Below, in pieces: positions 13,200 through 26,745 of a DNA stretch of 64,000 bases. A model generated the notes under the pieces. The model was not told the origin of the DNA, made no database searches, and saw only the letters and a list, made by a program, of their open reading frames with translations. The stretch covers positions 118,911,751 to 118,975,750 of the forward strand of contig CAXKWD010000001.1 in NCBI GenBank assembly GCA_964059195.1. The letters are read 5' to 3'. Source of the DNA: Ectobius pallidus (taxonomy: Eukaryota > Arthropoda > Insecta > Blattodea > Ectobiidae). Position numbers and translations under genes: made by a program. The first letter of the stretch is position 1; each line of letters opens with the position of its first letter.

Positions 13200-13447
13200 C
13201 AGCGTTTCTTAACCTATGGTCCGCGGACCACCAATGCTCCGCAGACATAATTAAAACATATCATAAAGCAAGTGGAAAGTAAAGAAGTAAAATTTTTTCA
13301 CATATTTCGTTATAATGACCTATAATTAATACCCCAAATATTAAGAATTTTAAGCCTTCTTTTAAAAATGGGATGTAAAATTAGGGGTCCGTGAAATTTT
13401 TTACACATTTTACAGGTCCTCGGGTTCAAAATGGTTGAGGAACGCTG
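13200..13447. mobile_element. Non-autonomous hAT transposon (MITE)
   Basis: 248 bp. The left end CAGCGTTTCTTAACC and the inverse of the right end CAGCGTTCCTCAACC are imperfect 15-bp inverted repeats with the CAG start and (T/C)TCAACC run usual for hAT ends. Flanks ACCTAATC (13192-13199) and AGCTAATC (13448-13455) are an 8-bp duplication with one mismatch, the hAT size. No transposase frame. Confidence 0.82.
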
Positions 13448-14813
13448 AGCTAATCCATTTGAAAGAACAATAGACCTAACGAAATAATAGGATTAAAAAA
13501 TGAATAGGTTATTCTACATTTCTTTGAGCATAAACGATAGTTTCAGCAAATTTAATCACCTCATTTTTATATAGAAAAAGGATTCGGTTTATGGATTGTA
13601 TAGACTTCCGAAAAGTGGCTCGAGTCGGCGCTTCAAATTTACGACATTAAATACTGCTGCTTCCATCATTACCCTAACAGCAGGAGACCACACACGATTA
13701 TATGGGATGAAATAACCGAATGAGGTAACATGATGAATTAAGTCTTTTACGTGGCCATCAAAACATTTAGGTCTCCACTGGCTACCTTCATTTCCATCTT
13801 GGCCCGGCAACTTTGCGATAACATCAACGATAATTGCGTCCCACCTCTCGAGCTAGTTTTCAAAACTTTCTGCTTTTAAATGGTGTGGTGACACGACAAA
13901 ATACTGTACCAGAAAAATTCCTTCTCTCCATACACTTCTCCCACCCGGGCACCTCGCCTCGAGGATAACAATTTTCTACTCTACGTGTCTGGAAATTGCG
14001 CCCCAAGCATTTAAACATTCTGCTTCCTTCTTGACTGTTGGATACAAAATTATAACAATTTTCCCTTCCTCTCTCTATTCCTAGCTCTGTCTGTCTCTTT
14101 TTCATCTCTCGCTCTTTTGATCTCTGTAGATTACATCTACTTTTTATGCTGTAACTACAATAAACATAGAGTAGAAGGAAATATTCGCTCATTCTTTTGT
14201 GAAAGAAGTGTAATAAATGTTAAAGTTTCCGCTCCAGGATAATTATTTGTTTCAACAGAAATGAAGGACTTTAAGAAGTGCTCTTGAATCCAGCAGCACC
14301 GACGCTTTCTCCCATCTCTAATTGATATTATCACTGCTGAGATTTTGCTTTAATTTAAGCAAAAGAACAAAGATCACTTCCATTCTAATCCTCTGCACAG
14401 ACTGGATTGCAGATAAATGAGATGATATAATTTTACATGGGTATCTAATACTGTGATAACTCTTTTTAAGAGGTGTTTTTGCAAACTTCTAAACTACATA
14501 GATTTTTTCAATTAATACTGGATATTATCCAAAGCAATTATTTTGCTAACAAATCCTTAATCTAAAATCTCCCTAAGGTTCCTCCGTAACCTTCTTGGTT
14601 GTTCCTAACTAGCGGTAATAATAAATTAATAATAATTACTCTTATAAAATTATATTAATTATAAATTAATATTATATTATATTAATAATATTTGTGCTTG
14701 TTAACCCATGGTTGTATTATCTAGTTATATGCACTATCATTGACTTTGTGGAATCATTATTATTATTATTGCTGTTATTATATCCATTTTTTAAGACTTG
14801 TTAGTAAAATTAG

Positions 14814-14972
14814 TCATAACTAAACATGTGCAATTCGTTTGCAATAAGCATAATCAGCATATTGTATAATCCCAAATACATAATGCAAGAAGTAGAACTG
14901 TGCAGATTCTAAGACATTTCTTCAGTAGAAGCAAACAAAAATTTTAATACCATATATTTTGTCCCAAGTCAT
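14814..14972 (+). repeat. Dispersed repeat, inverted partner at 20508-20668
   Basis: About 160 bases covering CAATTCGTTTGCAATAAGCA and TAGAACTGTGCAGATTCTA match the reverse complement of 20508-20668 with small indels. No ends or coding content recognised. Confidence 0.7.
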
Positions 14973-16688
14973 GAAAATCCTGTAACTGGGCAAACGAAAG
15001 TAGTGACAAATATACAATTCCTGGAACGTTCAAATACAAGAAAATTTTTGTTCTACCGGCATGTAAATATAGTAGCTATATTATAATTTGTTGTTATTTA
15101 CAGTAACTTTCTACTGATTTTCTTGAGGTCTTTCTCTTGTGTCAGAAATCAGTATTTATTTTCAGACATCAAAGATATTAGTATATTATTTACCAGTCCT
15201 CCCCATTATTATTATAGCCTATTATTAAGAATGATACAAAAATTATATACAAACAGTAATCACTTTACCGTTTCAATTATTTTTAGTGGCTTGTAAAATA
15301 TAGTAAATGTGCACAAACCCTACTGAATTCAAATATATTCTCCCTTAAGAAGAGTGAATAATATTCATGCGTGAGAAAAAAAAAAAACTTAGGAAAATTC
15401 AACTGGCTATGATAGATGAAATTGTTGAGCAGTAACGTATAGCCTAAATCCATCCCTCTTTAAAATGAGAAACATACATTTATATAGACTATTCATTCCA
15501 GAATAACTACAAGTCTTTTTTCCATATAGCTTATTAATTTCTTATATTGTAAAATAGTTTCTAGGATTACAGCGAAAGCTTTTACTAGTTTGGGATTTAA
15601 CATTTATTCCGTAACTGCGAACTGTCTCAAATGGATTTAAGATATCAGCCCTCTTTTTAGCTAATTTTAAGTTGTAGGACATTATTCAGCGGTCAAATTG
15701 GAACCATGGTTCGCAGTTATTTTTTGCAAAGCGTATAAACCTAGAAGGTCACGGTACTTCTGTCCAGAATTAGTACAGCTGAAACGACATTTTTATCATC
15801 ACATGAATGTAAAAATTATGCTGGGTCTGAAGATAACCTCATATATATGTTGGGAGTATTCGTGAATGGACACATTTTTCTTCTTCTTAAATTTATTATG
15901 CGATATTTCATTATTTTATTGTAAAGCTTCCAAGTTTTCTATGCAGGATTTATCTGTGTAGTAGAAATGCTTTAAAAATATTATTTTTATCTGAAGTGTG
16001 GCATAGGACACAAAACTTTTACAGTACCGAAGACAATTTAGTACCACTTACACTGCATGTTCATAATACATAGAAATGTCGAACAACTAGACCACGAACC
16101 TTTATATTCTTGTTTCATTTCCCAAGAATACTTCGTGCAGTGAGCAGACTTTTTTGTATAAAAATAACACACGACTTCTCTCTGGAAACTCCAGCGATTC
16201 CAGTTGAAAAGAGAAAAACTGTTGGAAAAGTAATCATTTGGGCGGAGACAGGGGAATTGAGGGTCACAAAAGTTTCATTTATTTTCACCCTATAGCTAAA
16301 ACATGAAGTGGGAAGTACAACTTCATACAAGAAAATGCTTGTACGTTTTGTTAAAGTTCAATGGAATATCTATCCATCATCGAATTAGTGGACTTAAAGT
16401 TGTCGTCAATAAACTTATGTAATAAATGAAGGAGTTTACAGCATCTCCGAATGTTTGGTATTACGTGTATATCATGTATTGGTAAGGTAGTTACCGTACT
16501 ACTGTACTTATGGAGCAGAGGTTATATGTGAAAATTTAATTAACAGAAATAGGCTTTACTGTAGAAGAAATATATTAAAATGTTAAAAACTATAACAAAC
16601 AATTTTATATAAAACCGAAAAAAACATAGTCATAAATTCAGATGTCTTCGAATAGAATGTCATAAGATGTAAAGCTAATTTTAACGCT

Positions 16689-16747
16689 AAGTATAGTATC
16701 AATTAAGTATAGCATAAAGTATAGTATAGTATAAAGTATAGTATAAA
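16689..16747. repeat. Degenerate short tandem array (AGTATAGTATA-like)
   Basis: Imperfect repeats of AAGTATAGTAT over about 60 bases. No further structure. Confidence 0.75.
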
Positions 16748-17055
16748 TTCATTCCGAGCATAATATTTTCACAAAGGATTTCCGAATGGTGACATATGAT
16801 AGTTATCTTTTTTAAATGATCTGAAATACTTGAAATGCATAGTGACGTTAAACTTGTTATGCCCATTAATAAGAACATCATTTACTCCACAATTCAATAT
16901 AATTTTTAATAAAGCAGGACCAGTAGGTCCAGTTTCGTTAAGTTTAGTAGAGTAGATGATGCCAGTGATTCCGTGGAATATGATACTTGGCTCAGATGAT
17001 GACAATTACTTCTTCCTACGGAGATATAAATTTCGTTTATTATTAACTATAATAA

Positions 17056-17610
17056 CGGCGCGGTGGCTCATGCTGTAGCGCGTGAGCCTGGCATGCTAGC
17101 GGTCCTGAGTTCAAATCTCGGGGCTGGCGGATGTGTCATTCGTGGTGGACGAAGCCGTGCTTTGGGGGGTTTTTCTCTGGGTTCTCCCGTTTCCCCCTTT
17201 CATTCCACCAACACTCTCCACTTCATCTCACCTTTCCCCCTTTTCATCCTCATCCCGTTTCCACTTCTGGCATCGGGTCTGCTTCGGCAGTCAGAGCCCT
17301 TTGGGGGCCTCTCCCGTTCTCCCCGCTGCTTGTGGTCAAGAGGTTGATGGTGGTGTGTGTCACGAACCTGTCGGGGCTCCCGGTTGGAGGTACCGCAGGG
17401 GGTGGCGCACACGTGGCATGGTACTAGGCTTGTTGGATGTAGGGGAGTTCCGTGGGGGCCCACGGGGAGCTTTGCGGATCCGGGGCGGCCTGTGGGCATG
17501 CAACTCATCCCATCCGGAGGTAGGCACAATAAGTCGGCAACGGCTGCGGTGCTTAGGGGCGTTCCCACCCCGCCTCCCCGCCTTAAGGGGCACAAAATAG
17601 AATAGAATAG
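17056..17610 (+). mobile_element. Long GC-rich tRNA-derived SINE, apparently full length
   Basis: 555 bp, strikingly GC-rich against AT-rich flanks. The head contains a B-box-like GAGTTCAAATCTC (17107-17119) after a degenerate A box. The body is CT-rich and then GC-rich, and the tail is (AATAG)n at 17595-17610. Perfect 11-bp target duplications AACTATAATAA flank it (17045-17055 and 17611-17621). Several overlapping open frames inside (up to 155 codons) are by-products of the GC content and have no protein-like character. No autonomous partner is in the window. The unusual length leaves open a composite origin. Confidence 0.85.
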
Positions 17611-18947
17611 AACTATAATAAACAACGCTTTTTAATAATATATTGTAGTAATACATCAATGATTTCATGTGATATAGGATATGTGTGCTTAGATAGCAAC
17701 TGAAATGTAGCTTCATTTACATTGACGTCTGCAAGAGGCGAAATAGCTTACATATGGAATCCTACTACTTACTGAGCTATGAGCTGTGGCAGTAGCCTAC
17801 CATTTGTCAGAAGTAACGATTTTAAGCTAGAAAAAAGGTGTTTTTGTCAACCAACGGTCGCTTCTTTATTTCTCGATTTCCTAATTTAAATAATAAAGCA
17901 ATATACTCTTACATCTAGTATTTGCTTACAAGGGTGTGAAAAAAAGACCTTGTTGGAAAAATCGTAAAACCATAATTTTTTTATAATAATTAAAAATTGA
18001 TTCTAACAATCTGCCAAAACTTTAACCCTCTCCTGTAGAGTTCAGTAGGCCAATTCAGTTACATCATTTATGCAATTTAAATAAGGAAGTGTAATATCAA
18101 ACACAACTAATTCTACTCCGCTGTACCCTAACGATATCTAAGAATGAATTCTTTGTCTGGATATTAAATGAATCGACTGTTATTTCTGGCTTGTGACAAG
18201 CAGTTGAGATAGCAAAAATACAGTTAGAAACACCTTAAGCCAGGAAGATTGCAATAAAATGATTTGCTACAAGTAATAGCTACCAACATCATCCTACAAT
18301 TCCAGGAAATTGTTTTAACCCATAAATTCACTGCTTTATAGTTGTATTTCAGCATCCTTAATAAAATAATTGCACAAAATATTGTGTCTTGAGCAGGAAA
18401 CAAAACTGTGCAATGATCAACATGTTACGTTTATTATAATATTACCTACAATTTTACTACTTGCCTTGTCACTGAGACAAGAATAGCTTGTTTGCAATAT
18501 TAAGTATGCTTCTTTTGAAATGATTTAGGTCGTATTTTTTTGCAGACTTTTTTTCCCCCCTTTCTCTTCTTCATTACCCTTGTTTCATTTGTCACGTATT
18601 ATCTGTAACTATCCCTTTGCGTACATAGACCTAACCGGTTTTTTTTAGCAGTTCAGACATTCGTATATTTATTTTCTTGTTTGTTTCTCAGATACAATTT
18701 TACTTATCTCAATTCTGATTTTTGTAAAACTAAAATTACTTTCGGTTTAATAACTTAAATGAGAATAATAATTAGGTAAAAATTCATCTGACATTTCATA
18801 CCATATGCTACTGTTCCATATTCAGTGGAAACCAGGTTTCAAAATTACTATACATCAGTATTCCTCATAGTACTGTATATATGACTTAAATACATTTCTA
18901 TGAGGTCGACCATTAAACGTAAGAAAATAATTCCATCTACCACCTTG

Positions 18948-19035
18948 TCTCGAGACTTGCACACTTAGTAGAGCATGAGTACGGACAACTGAAAGTTCCT
19001 GATTTGGGTCCCGATGTCAGAGAAAGGTTTCTCCA
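18948..19035 (+). mobile_element. tRNA-derived SINE fragment, family 2
   Basis: Contains TTAGTAGAGCATGAGTACGG, then TTTGGGTCCCGATGTCAGAG, paralleling 35310-35395 (TTAGTAGAGCATTGGACGG ... GGGTTCAAATCC ... GTGTCAGAGG). Diverged, head only. Confidence 0.5.
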
Positions 19036-20507
19036 AATTATTCACATATTATGTCAACACATACAGTAATATTGTGGAAACATAAAAGTATATAATCACT
19101 TACATAATTTAAAATAATCCATGAATATGCCATGGAAATTCGCGAAGCATTATGCATTTCATAGTGATGAAGGAAGAAGTATCTATCCCTGAGTGAATTA
19201 TTTTTCTGGGACATTGTAACGATCTTGTGTTAGGTTCACTAAATTCTTTATACTAAAACTCGTTTCGCTTCACTAAATTCGCACACATTATTATCTTCCT
19301 CACAGTGCTATTTTGAGATCCGTAAGAATTTTTGCAACGCTCACATTCTCTGTGAAAGAATTCAATACAAGCCACTCTGGTCAAGCGCAGACCACTGCAA
19401 TAAAAAGAATATGAGAAATTCGCTTTGTATAAGGGAACTTGAGGAATGCGTTAAAAAACTGTGTTTCGGTTTACAAAGAGTGAGTTTATACTGCACTGTC
19501 GCAAATCTTATTTTCTAGAGAAATCAAACCAACCAAGGAACCAAGATTTCCAAGAACTGACTTATGAAAAAATTAATCAATATTTCAAATGTTTCCCGCT
19601 TAGGGAAAATGCATACCTTATCCATTCCTTTCCTGGTATGAAAAAGAAAATCAGAGCATTATGGATAATATAACTTATAGACGCAAAGAATCCACCTTAT
19701 ATCCTCGCTGATATAGCTCTTTGCTCAACCTACAAAGTCTAAAAACTAATAATGTAGCCTACGGCATAAGTACTAAATTGTAAGGTGATGAGAATTATTT
19801 ATAATACATAGGAAATGACAGTGCTATCTTTTTAAAGAAATTAATTCTAGCCTGAACCTCAAGTGATAATATGTGTACAGTTTTATTTACAAATTCTGTG
19901 CGAAATCATACCTATATGTATCCAAAACATGAAACAAAACAAAAATAGTATTTACAATTAATGTACAAACCCTATTAAAATGTATAATTTATCCACCTGC
20001 AGGGTAAAATTGTATAAATTTTAGACAGTATGTAAAGTGTAGGCCTACGATACTCTACGCAATAACTAAAAACCTTCTGTTTTCAATATAATGAACAGGA
20101 TAAAATGTTACTAGTACTTCTAAATACATTTAAAAATCACAAATATATAACGTGAAAACCACGAGTCCTATAAAACAACAGGTTAAAAACACAGTGAATA
20201 CCTGTCTTCTAAAATATATTTTGTAGATCAGCTGATGATGAAGTTCCTTCGGAGAATATTCCATGTTACTAATACGTTATTTTTCTGGCATTTTATCAGA
20301 TGTTCTAAGGGCCTCGTAGTTGGAGCTATTAGAGGGGATGCATTTCGGCATATATTATACCATTATCAGCCCTTAGTTGCGCTGTGATACATTATATTAT
20401 TGCCTAGCTGGTCAACATGAAATTCATTAATTACTGATAATACACCTACTTATCGAGTAAAACACGATTATACTCGTATTTAGATCTAAATGTATTTAGT
20501 TTTTTTC

Positions 20508-20668
20508 TGGGACAAATATGGTACCTGAATTAGCATTTCTGTTTGCTTCTACTGAAAAAAACTTCTATTAGAATCTGCACAGTTCTACTTCTTCCATTAT
20601 ATATTTGAGATTATAGAAAATGCTGATTATGCTTATTGCAAACGAATTACACATGTTTAGTTATGATT
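20508..20668 (-). repeat. Dispersed repeat, inverted partner of 14814-14972
   Basis: Reverse-complement match to 14814-14972 (for example TAGAATCTGCACAGTTCTAC and TGCTTATTGCAAACGAATT). The two copies are about 5.5 kb apart in opposite orientation. Confidence 0.7.
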
Positions 20669-21204
20669 TATGAGTATGAATTTATGTTTAAGGTTGTAAA
20701 TTTTGCTTGAGTGGGCTGACAATAGTCGATGCTTTCTTTTATTAAATCACTTTGAGTTTGAGTTTGAGTCTAGAAGTGTCTCATTTGCACAAGAGTTATC
20801 GCACTCCTTGACTCATTAGCGTCGGGACGAGACGAGACATAAGCGGAGCACTCACTATCTTTTCTCTCTTTATAAGATGAGTTTCCTTCCACAACAGCAG
20901 CAGCTCCTCCGTCCAGTGTAAATGATGCGAGGTAATTTCCACCGGCCACTGCTAGACAGCCTGACAAGTGGACACATCATCGATCCAACCAAGATAATCG
21001 CACTTTTCAATGAGCACTCTCCCTGGTACTGAAAATCCCTAGGTAATTGTTACAAAAAGTGAGCTCAGGATTTCTTGAACCTCCTCAATTGTTCACAAAT
21101 GCGATATTGCCAGTAATAAAAATAGGACAAAAATAGCAGGCACAGGGATGGTAAAAGACAAACAGAAATCGCAAGAAGTACTTAAGTCCTTAACACGACT
21201 ACCA

Positions 21205-21522
21205 TCAGCGGTGTGGCACGATTGGTTGAGGGACTGCGCTACAAAACGGAAGGTTGTGAGTTCAATTCCCGAAGAGATCGTTGCAATTTTTCAATTGGCC
21301 TAATCCTTCTGGTAGCACTATTGCCCTGGGGTTGACTCAGCCTCTAACAGAAACGAGTACCATAAGAAATCCTGGAGGTAAAGGCGGATGTTGCGTAGGG
21401 CTGATAACCTTACCATCTTCATGTGCCGGATGTCTCAAAATCTTGGATCTTCAACCTCCTGGAACCCTAAGGACCTTCACGACCTCTATAGGGAAAGCTT
21501 CACTTTACTTTTTATCATCTGT
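21205..21522 (+). mobile_element. tRNA-derived SINE, family 1, near full length
   Basis: Matches 34542-34852 along its length: A-box region GATTGGTTGAGGGACTGCGC, B-box GAGTTCAATTCCC, body TTTTCAATTGGCCTAATCC and 3' region ending CTTTACTTTTT. More diverged than the 34542 copy. An (AAT)n array begins 21 bases downstream. Confidence 0.85.
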
Positions 21523-21542
21523 AGTGGTAGTTGTACTTAAAT

Positions 21543-21543
21543 A

Positions 21544-21584
<41 letters not shown>
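21543..21584. repeat. (AAT)n microsatellite
   Basis: About 14 AAT units just downstream of a family 1 SINE. Confidence 0.95.
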
Positions 21585-22931
21585 ATTAGCATCATGTGCA
21601 CAAGACTAAGAAAAATGGAGAAAAAGAAGCAATATATGAGAGGATGTGATTATAAAAAATAGGGTTTGAAATATTACATTTTAATGTGGTTAATGGTGTA
21701 AGGAACCAGGTGTCGAGATTAAAATACTTCATTGTATTGTAACTCCGAAATTTAATCTGATAAACCTTGAATTCCCTATGTCAAATTAGACTTATACGTC
21801 TTCCCTCTAAAATTTTCGCCGGATAGTTCATTACGTACTTCATAAAAATTTCTTCAGATTTTCTATAACATATTTGTGTACAACCATAGGCCTTAACAGA
21901 AAGGAGTAAACTGAAATACAATCAGAATTCCATTATTCATCATTCAATTATTCATCAATTCATTATTAAATTATTCAACGTAAAACAAATACGTAATGAT
22001 ATATACGGCACTCACATTCCGTAAAACCTACGAGACTAATAATATCTATCAGCATACATTTTGTTTTCAGAGATAGAGATAACCAAGTTAAGTAAGGAAT
22101 AAATATAAACTTTAAAAGACCTCTAAGAGCAAACGTTTACAATAGTAATGTGAAATGTCGTATTCGGTTACGAGACCCCTTATATGGAATTCGTTAAGTA
22201 TCGTATTATGTTCGTCTTTATTTTTTTAATTTTGCTTTTTTAAGTAAATTTGTCTTGTGTCCGTAGGGCATATCATGAAACAGCTATCTGCTAGCGTTAA
22301 TATAAAATATACTAAGGGAAAATTTATTTAAAAATATATAGTTATAAATAATTAATATACGTATTTTATACATCTGCCTCATGTATTAAATAGTAGCCTA
22401 CAGTCGCACAAGGAAGCTGTGCAGTACATTTTATTTTCCCGTGAAGAACATCGTCAGTAGCTTATTGAAAAAATTTTACCTCAGACCAATTTCAATCTGT
22501 TATAAGATAGTTCATTTAGACACGTGTAAAGGCTGTTTAGAAAGACAATTGTTCCAACAACGAGCGATAAGAGTGTTTGAGTCGGCTTTCATTCCTTTTA
22601 TACTGTGAGTAGACCCGAGAGAGATAAATAGTGCTTTTGAAAAGAACAGACAATTGGAAGCACAGTTAATCCCGTTGGGATCCTGCTACAGCTCATTTTG
22701 CTTGAAACCGCAAGTAACGAAGATTCCATAATCCCTTTTCAACAGTTACCTCATATCAATCTACACAAAAATTTACTTCACACAAGAAGATCTTCAATCA
22801 ATTGGCCAGGTTATGCTGAAAACATTTACTGTTATATTGAATTGTTTACTTATATACTCTGAATTCAAGAAAATTTGTAGAGAAAGCCTGATGTTACAGT
22901 ATGTACGAGTATAGAAATAATTTGCTATAAT

Positions 22932-23335
22932 TAGGGACGGGTCGAGACCAGATTTTCTCGATACTCGATACTCGATACCGATACATGATTTTTCTCTCGA
23001 TACTTCGATACTCGATACCGTCAACATTTCCAGTTTCAATAAATAGGTACATTAAAAATTAAAAGTTGAGAGAACTGTATAATACCAACCAAATTGTGCA
23101 TATTTAATGAGACAAAATTCTATGTCATCAGTTGCCTATAATTATTTTTAAATTCTACATTAAAACTAAAATTAGTTTTTGAAACAGTCCACTTACAAGT
23201 TTTTGATAAAAAATACTAGCAATCTCACTTAATTGCAGAATTACCGAAGTATCGAAAAAGTACCGAGCGAGTTCTCTGAAGTATCGCTCGATGCGATACC
23301 ATGCAAGTATCGAGAGTATCGAGGACCCATCCCTA
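22932..23335. mobile_element. hAT-like non-autonomous element with GATACTC repeats
   Basis: 404 bp. Left end TAGGGACGGGTC; inverse of the right end TAGGGATGGGTCC. Flanking octamers GCTATAAT and GTTATAAA match 6 of 8. Next to both ends are clusters of GATACTCGATAC and its complement GTATCGAG, making the element a long partial palindrome. No transposase frame. Superfamily by end and duplication size only. Confidence 0.72.
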
Positions 23336-24449
23336 GTTATAAACTCTTTAAATTAAAATTCTGCAATTCATGTAGTACATTCCTCGATCATGGGAAGGGG
23401 AGCGCAAAAGACTACATTTTCTAGGGTCATCTTACGAGACCTTCTAAACTAGGTAATTTTATTTTTATTTTGTTATTTTCCAAGTCCTGTTAGTAAAGAG
23501 AATTAAACTTTTGAATAATAACGATTATTTTTACAATAAATCAGTCGAAATTTCCGATAATCTCAAAGGCTATCGTCCACTCTGGTCTTCTGGCTAAGTA
23601 AGTACACAATGTAATTTTTTGCAAACTTTCCTATCAATTTTCTTTTAAAATTACCAACATTTATGGAGTTTGAGTTCCAGTGTTCTATATAACTATAATA
23701 ATTGCCTCTTGCACTATTCCTATAAAATAGAAAATCCATAGGCTTTTATCCCGCTATTTTAAACCTACTTATATTTCACTAATATAACTGATATTTTATA
23801 TAGATAAATGTTCCAGCTTATATCATAAGCCAGGCGTTATTCTAACAGTGAAACAAAAGCCTTATCGAAGGTACAACTAGCATGATAAGACGAGATATGA
23901 ATTAAGTAAATATTATGCTAAATATAACAGTGTTATCGTTTGATTTGTTTTCAAATAATTTCTTTAGTATTCCTATATCTACACTCGTTTTTATAAAAAA
24001 AAGTTACCTAGTGAAGTAAAAACAGAGAAGGGAGAGAGGATAAGTTCTTCGAAATAACAATGTACATTATGCACAAACGTTTGGGAAAGGTGTAATTACA
24101 AGAATACAACAATACTCATAATTACTAGGGCTGGGTGTATGCGTGTTTCATTTGCTCGAATTCCTCCCTGTACAACGCACGAGGTTCGGCCAGTATTCCT
24201 CTCATTAGTATTAATATGGGGCTCTAATATATATAAGTCTCGTTCTGTTACTAAGCAGTAGGCAAAATTAAACAAAATAGACATCCTTAACAACTACTTA
24301 ACATTCCTTTCTCTCGTTACACAAGGCCTTTTCTACATTTTTTAGCCCCAATAATGAATTAGTTCAAGGATGTGAAAACCTGTTTTTGTACCATGGTTGA
24401 AGGTACCACATTCTAAATGTAACCAACACAAGAAACCATTAACTGAACA

Positions 24450-24840
24450 TACGAGGGCTGTCCATAAATTAAGTTTCCCTGGGGCCGTTTATAGAAACAA
24501 AACACAGTTTCATGGAAATGTTTATTATAACAGATACAGCAAGTGCTCACCTATTGTTCAACATATTCGCCACCGGAATTTAAACATTTTTCATACCGTG
24601 GGACCAACGTTTGAATACCAACGTTTGTGTCGGAGAAGTCTGCCACCTGGGATTTGAACCATTGTTTGGCAATCATGTCCGCCTCGTTGTCATTCTCTGT
24701 CATTTCTTGAGATGTTGGAAAAGATGGAAATCTATGGGAGCGAGATCAGGGCTGTAGGGTCGAATTTTAAACACCTCCTAGTCGAACTTCTGCAAAAACT
24801 TCTGCTTGCAAAAAGCGACAGTGCATGGGATTAAAACAAT
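24450..24840 (-). pseudogene. mariner transposase, 3' fragment (minus)
   Basis: TIR-like end ACGAGGGCTGTCCATAAATT starts at 24451 beside a TA. The minus frame ending at 24551 reads LVPRYEKCLNSGGEYVEQ, the conserved C-terminus of a different mariner lineage from those at 8371 and 45940. Further upstream, pieces resembling PYSPDLAP-DFHLF (near 24735-24770) are broken by indels and a stop. The N-terminal half is absent. Confidence 0.8.
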
Positions 24841-26569
24841 ATGGGCCCTAATAAAATAACATTTAAAAATGCTGTGAAATTCATCAATGCTATTTATTTC
24901 TAAGTACCCTGGTAATCTCTCAGATCTGTCTAAATGACATTTGTTAAATAACTGTCTACGTATTATTCTAATTTATTGTAAGTTATATATTCCCTTTATG
25001 TCCAAACATTCACCCATAAACAATGGATATTATCCACATTCTGATGTTACAGATGTTCCAACGTAGTGATTACCATATCACAATAAGCATTAACTGGCTT
25101 CCTATAATCGCTATGGTCGTGTTAGTAGAAGAAATAATTCTGGTTTGACCTGGAATGATTTGCTTTATTTGGAACATAGTACAATGCAGATTATAAAACA
25201 AGGGTTTTGCAACTTTGCTAATGTGTAAATGTCCATTCGAATGTGGATGAGACTGCTAACAATGTGAATACAAGCTTTAGAGTTAATTTAATTAATTCAA
25301 AACGAATTATTACTATTTAGAGCGTGAAAATCTCTTACAATTTCGTATATATGTTTCAATGTGATAACGCAGACGGGTCAAACATATTTTGAGATACGCG
25401 AATCACGGAATACACACATCCACTGAGAAAGAACAATTGCAACAATTCCCATCAATTCAAACATGAATGAGGAAAATAAAGTAGCTAAAATAAAACAAAC
25501 TTGCATACAATGAAAAACCCATCCCTCCCAACATTCACGTAATGTGATTATATTCCAATGGCTAGAAAAGTACAATCAACAGTTAATAAGGATTTCGTTT
25601 GTACTTCCATTTACAACTACAGTAGGCTACAGCAAAATAGATCCGTGGATAGGCTTGTGTTTCGATTGGAATACATTTTGTTTGATACTGACCTAACGTT
25701 TGTTTTGTGGGAAACACAGAAAAAAAAATTCACGAGCAATAATTCCAGCTTCCTTTTTTTTTTTACCTATTGTCCTAATGTAGAGCTGAAATTTAATTTG
25801 AACTTTAGCTTGGGATTCGGAACGTAAAATATTATAGCAGAGACTATAGATATGGAAGTAATTCAAGTGAGAAATGAGTCTGAAATAAAATCAAAGTATT
25901 ACTGCGATTCCATGGAAGTGGACCTTTGTGTTTTTCATCAATAAAGTCCTCGGCTTATTGGTATAGCCGGCCAACTGTGGACCAACGAAGCGGATCTGCT
26001 GTTAAGAATACAATGCCGAGAAAAAATATATATCTGAGGCAAGCGATGGGAGCAGTTGTATGCTGAATTATTTTGTTTGATGATGCATAACCAACGTGCT
26101 TATTTGCACGGAATTGTTATTCCTAACTCTATTAATTAATTATTTTTTCTTTGAATGATTGAGGCTGTACAAGAGTTGCACATTCATTATTGCTAGAATA
26201 ATGTCATGTTTACATTAAGAATTTGTTCTTGTTATGCAAATAGTTAGTTGATTAAATAATATAGCATTCCACATTAGCTCGATTATTATTATGGCATTAA
26301 AAATGTTATATAATTCTATTTATGTTGTGTCATTATGCAAAAAAAAATATGTTTATAAAGCCTGAACAAACTTCTAAATACTTCAGTTCTTTTAAAAAGT
26401 CAGTATTCAAGATGGAATATTGTACCTGAAACGGGACGCCTATTTTTTAATGTAATAACATCAGCATTCCATTTTAAAACACTGAGTACACAGCACACCT
26501 ATTACGTGAACAAGTTAAGAAAAGAGTTTTCCCTATACATACCATGGAAGCACTGAGGGTTCCATGGAG

Positions 26570-26745
26570 TTGAGGCTCCCAGATTTTTTACATTCGGGAG
26601 TGAAGGTGGTAAGGTTGTCAGCTTTATGCACCGGGCTCATTTATCACCAAGATTGCTCCTAGGACTCAGATAGGCTATGTATAGAGACTGAATCGACCCC
26701 AGGGCCATGGTGCCACCGGAAGGATTAGGCCAACCAAAAACCAAT
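26570..26745 (-). mobile_element. tRNA-derived SINE, family 1, body only (minus)
   Basis: The reverse complement follows the family 1 body: GGCCTAATCCTTCCGGTGGC, CCCTGGGGTCGA(T)TCAG, then the GGTGCATAAAGCTGACAACC region and CTGGGAGCCTCAAC. The tRNA head is missing. Confidence 0.75.

Larger units (their letters stand above)
13448..17044. other. No gene recognised
   Basis: 13580-14060 is less AT-rich than its surroundings, with a 73-codon minus frame (13589-13810) of unknown nature; it may be an old retroposon 3' region. ATT-rich tract near 14756-14780. Confidence 0.5.
17622..21204. other. No gene recognised
   Basis: AT-rich. A higher-GC patch at 20770-21000 holds a 65-codon minus frame without recognisable domains. 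Confidence 0.55.

Noticed and set aside
17133..17625. Overlapping open frames of 82-155 codons
   Set aside because: They lie wholly inside a GC-rich SINE, on both strands and in several frames, with no protein-like conservation.
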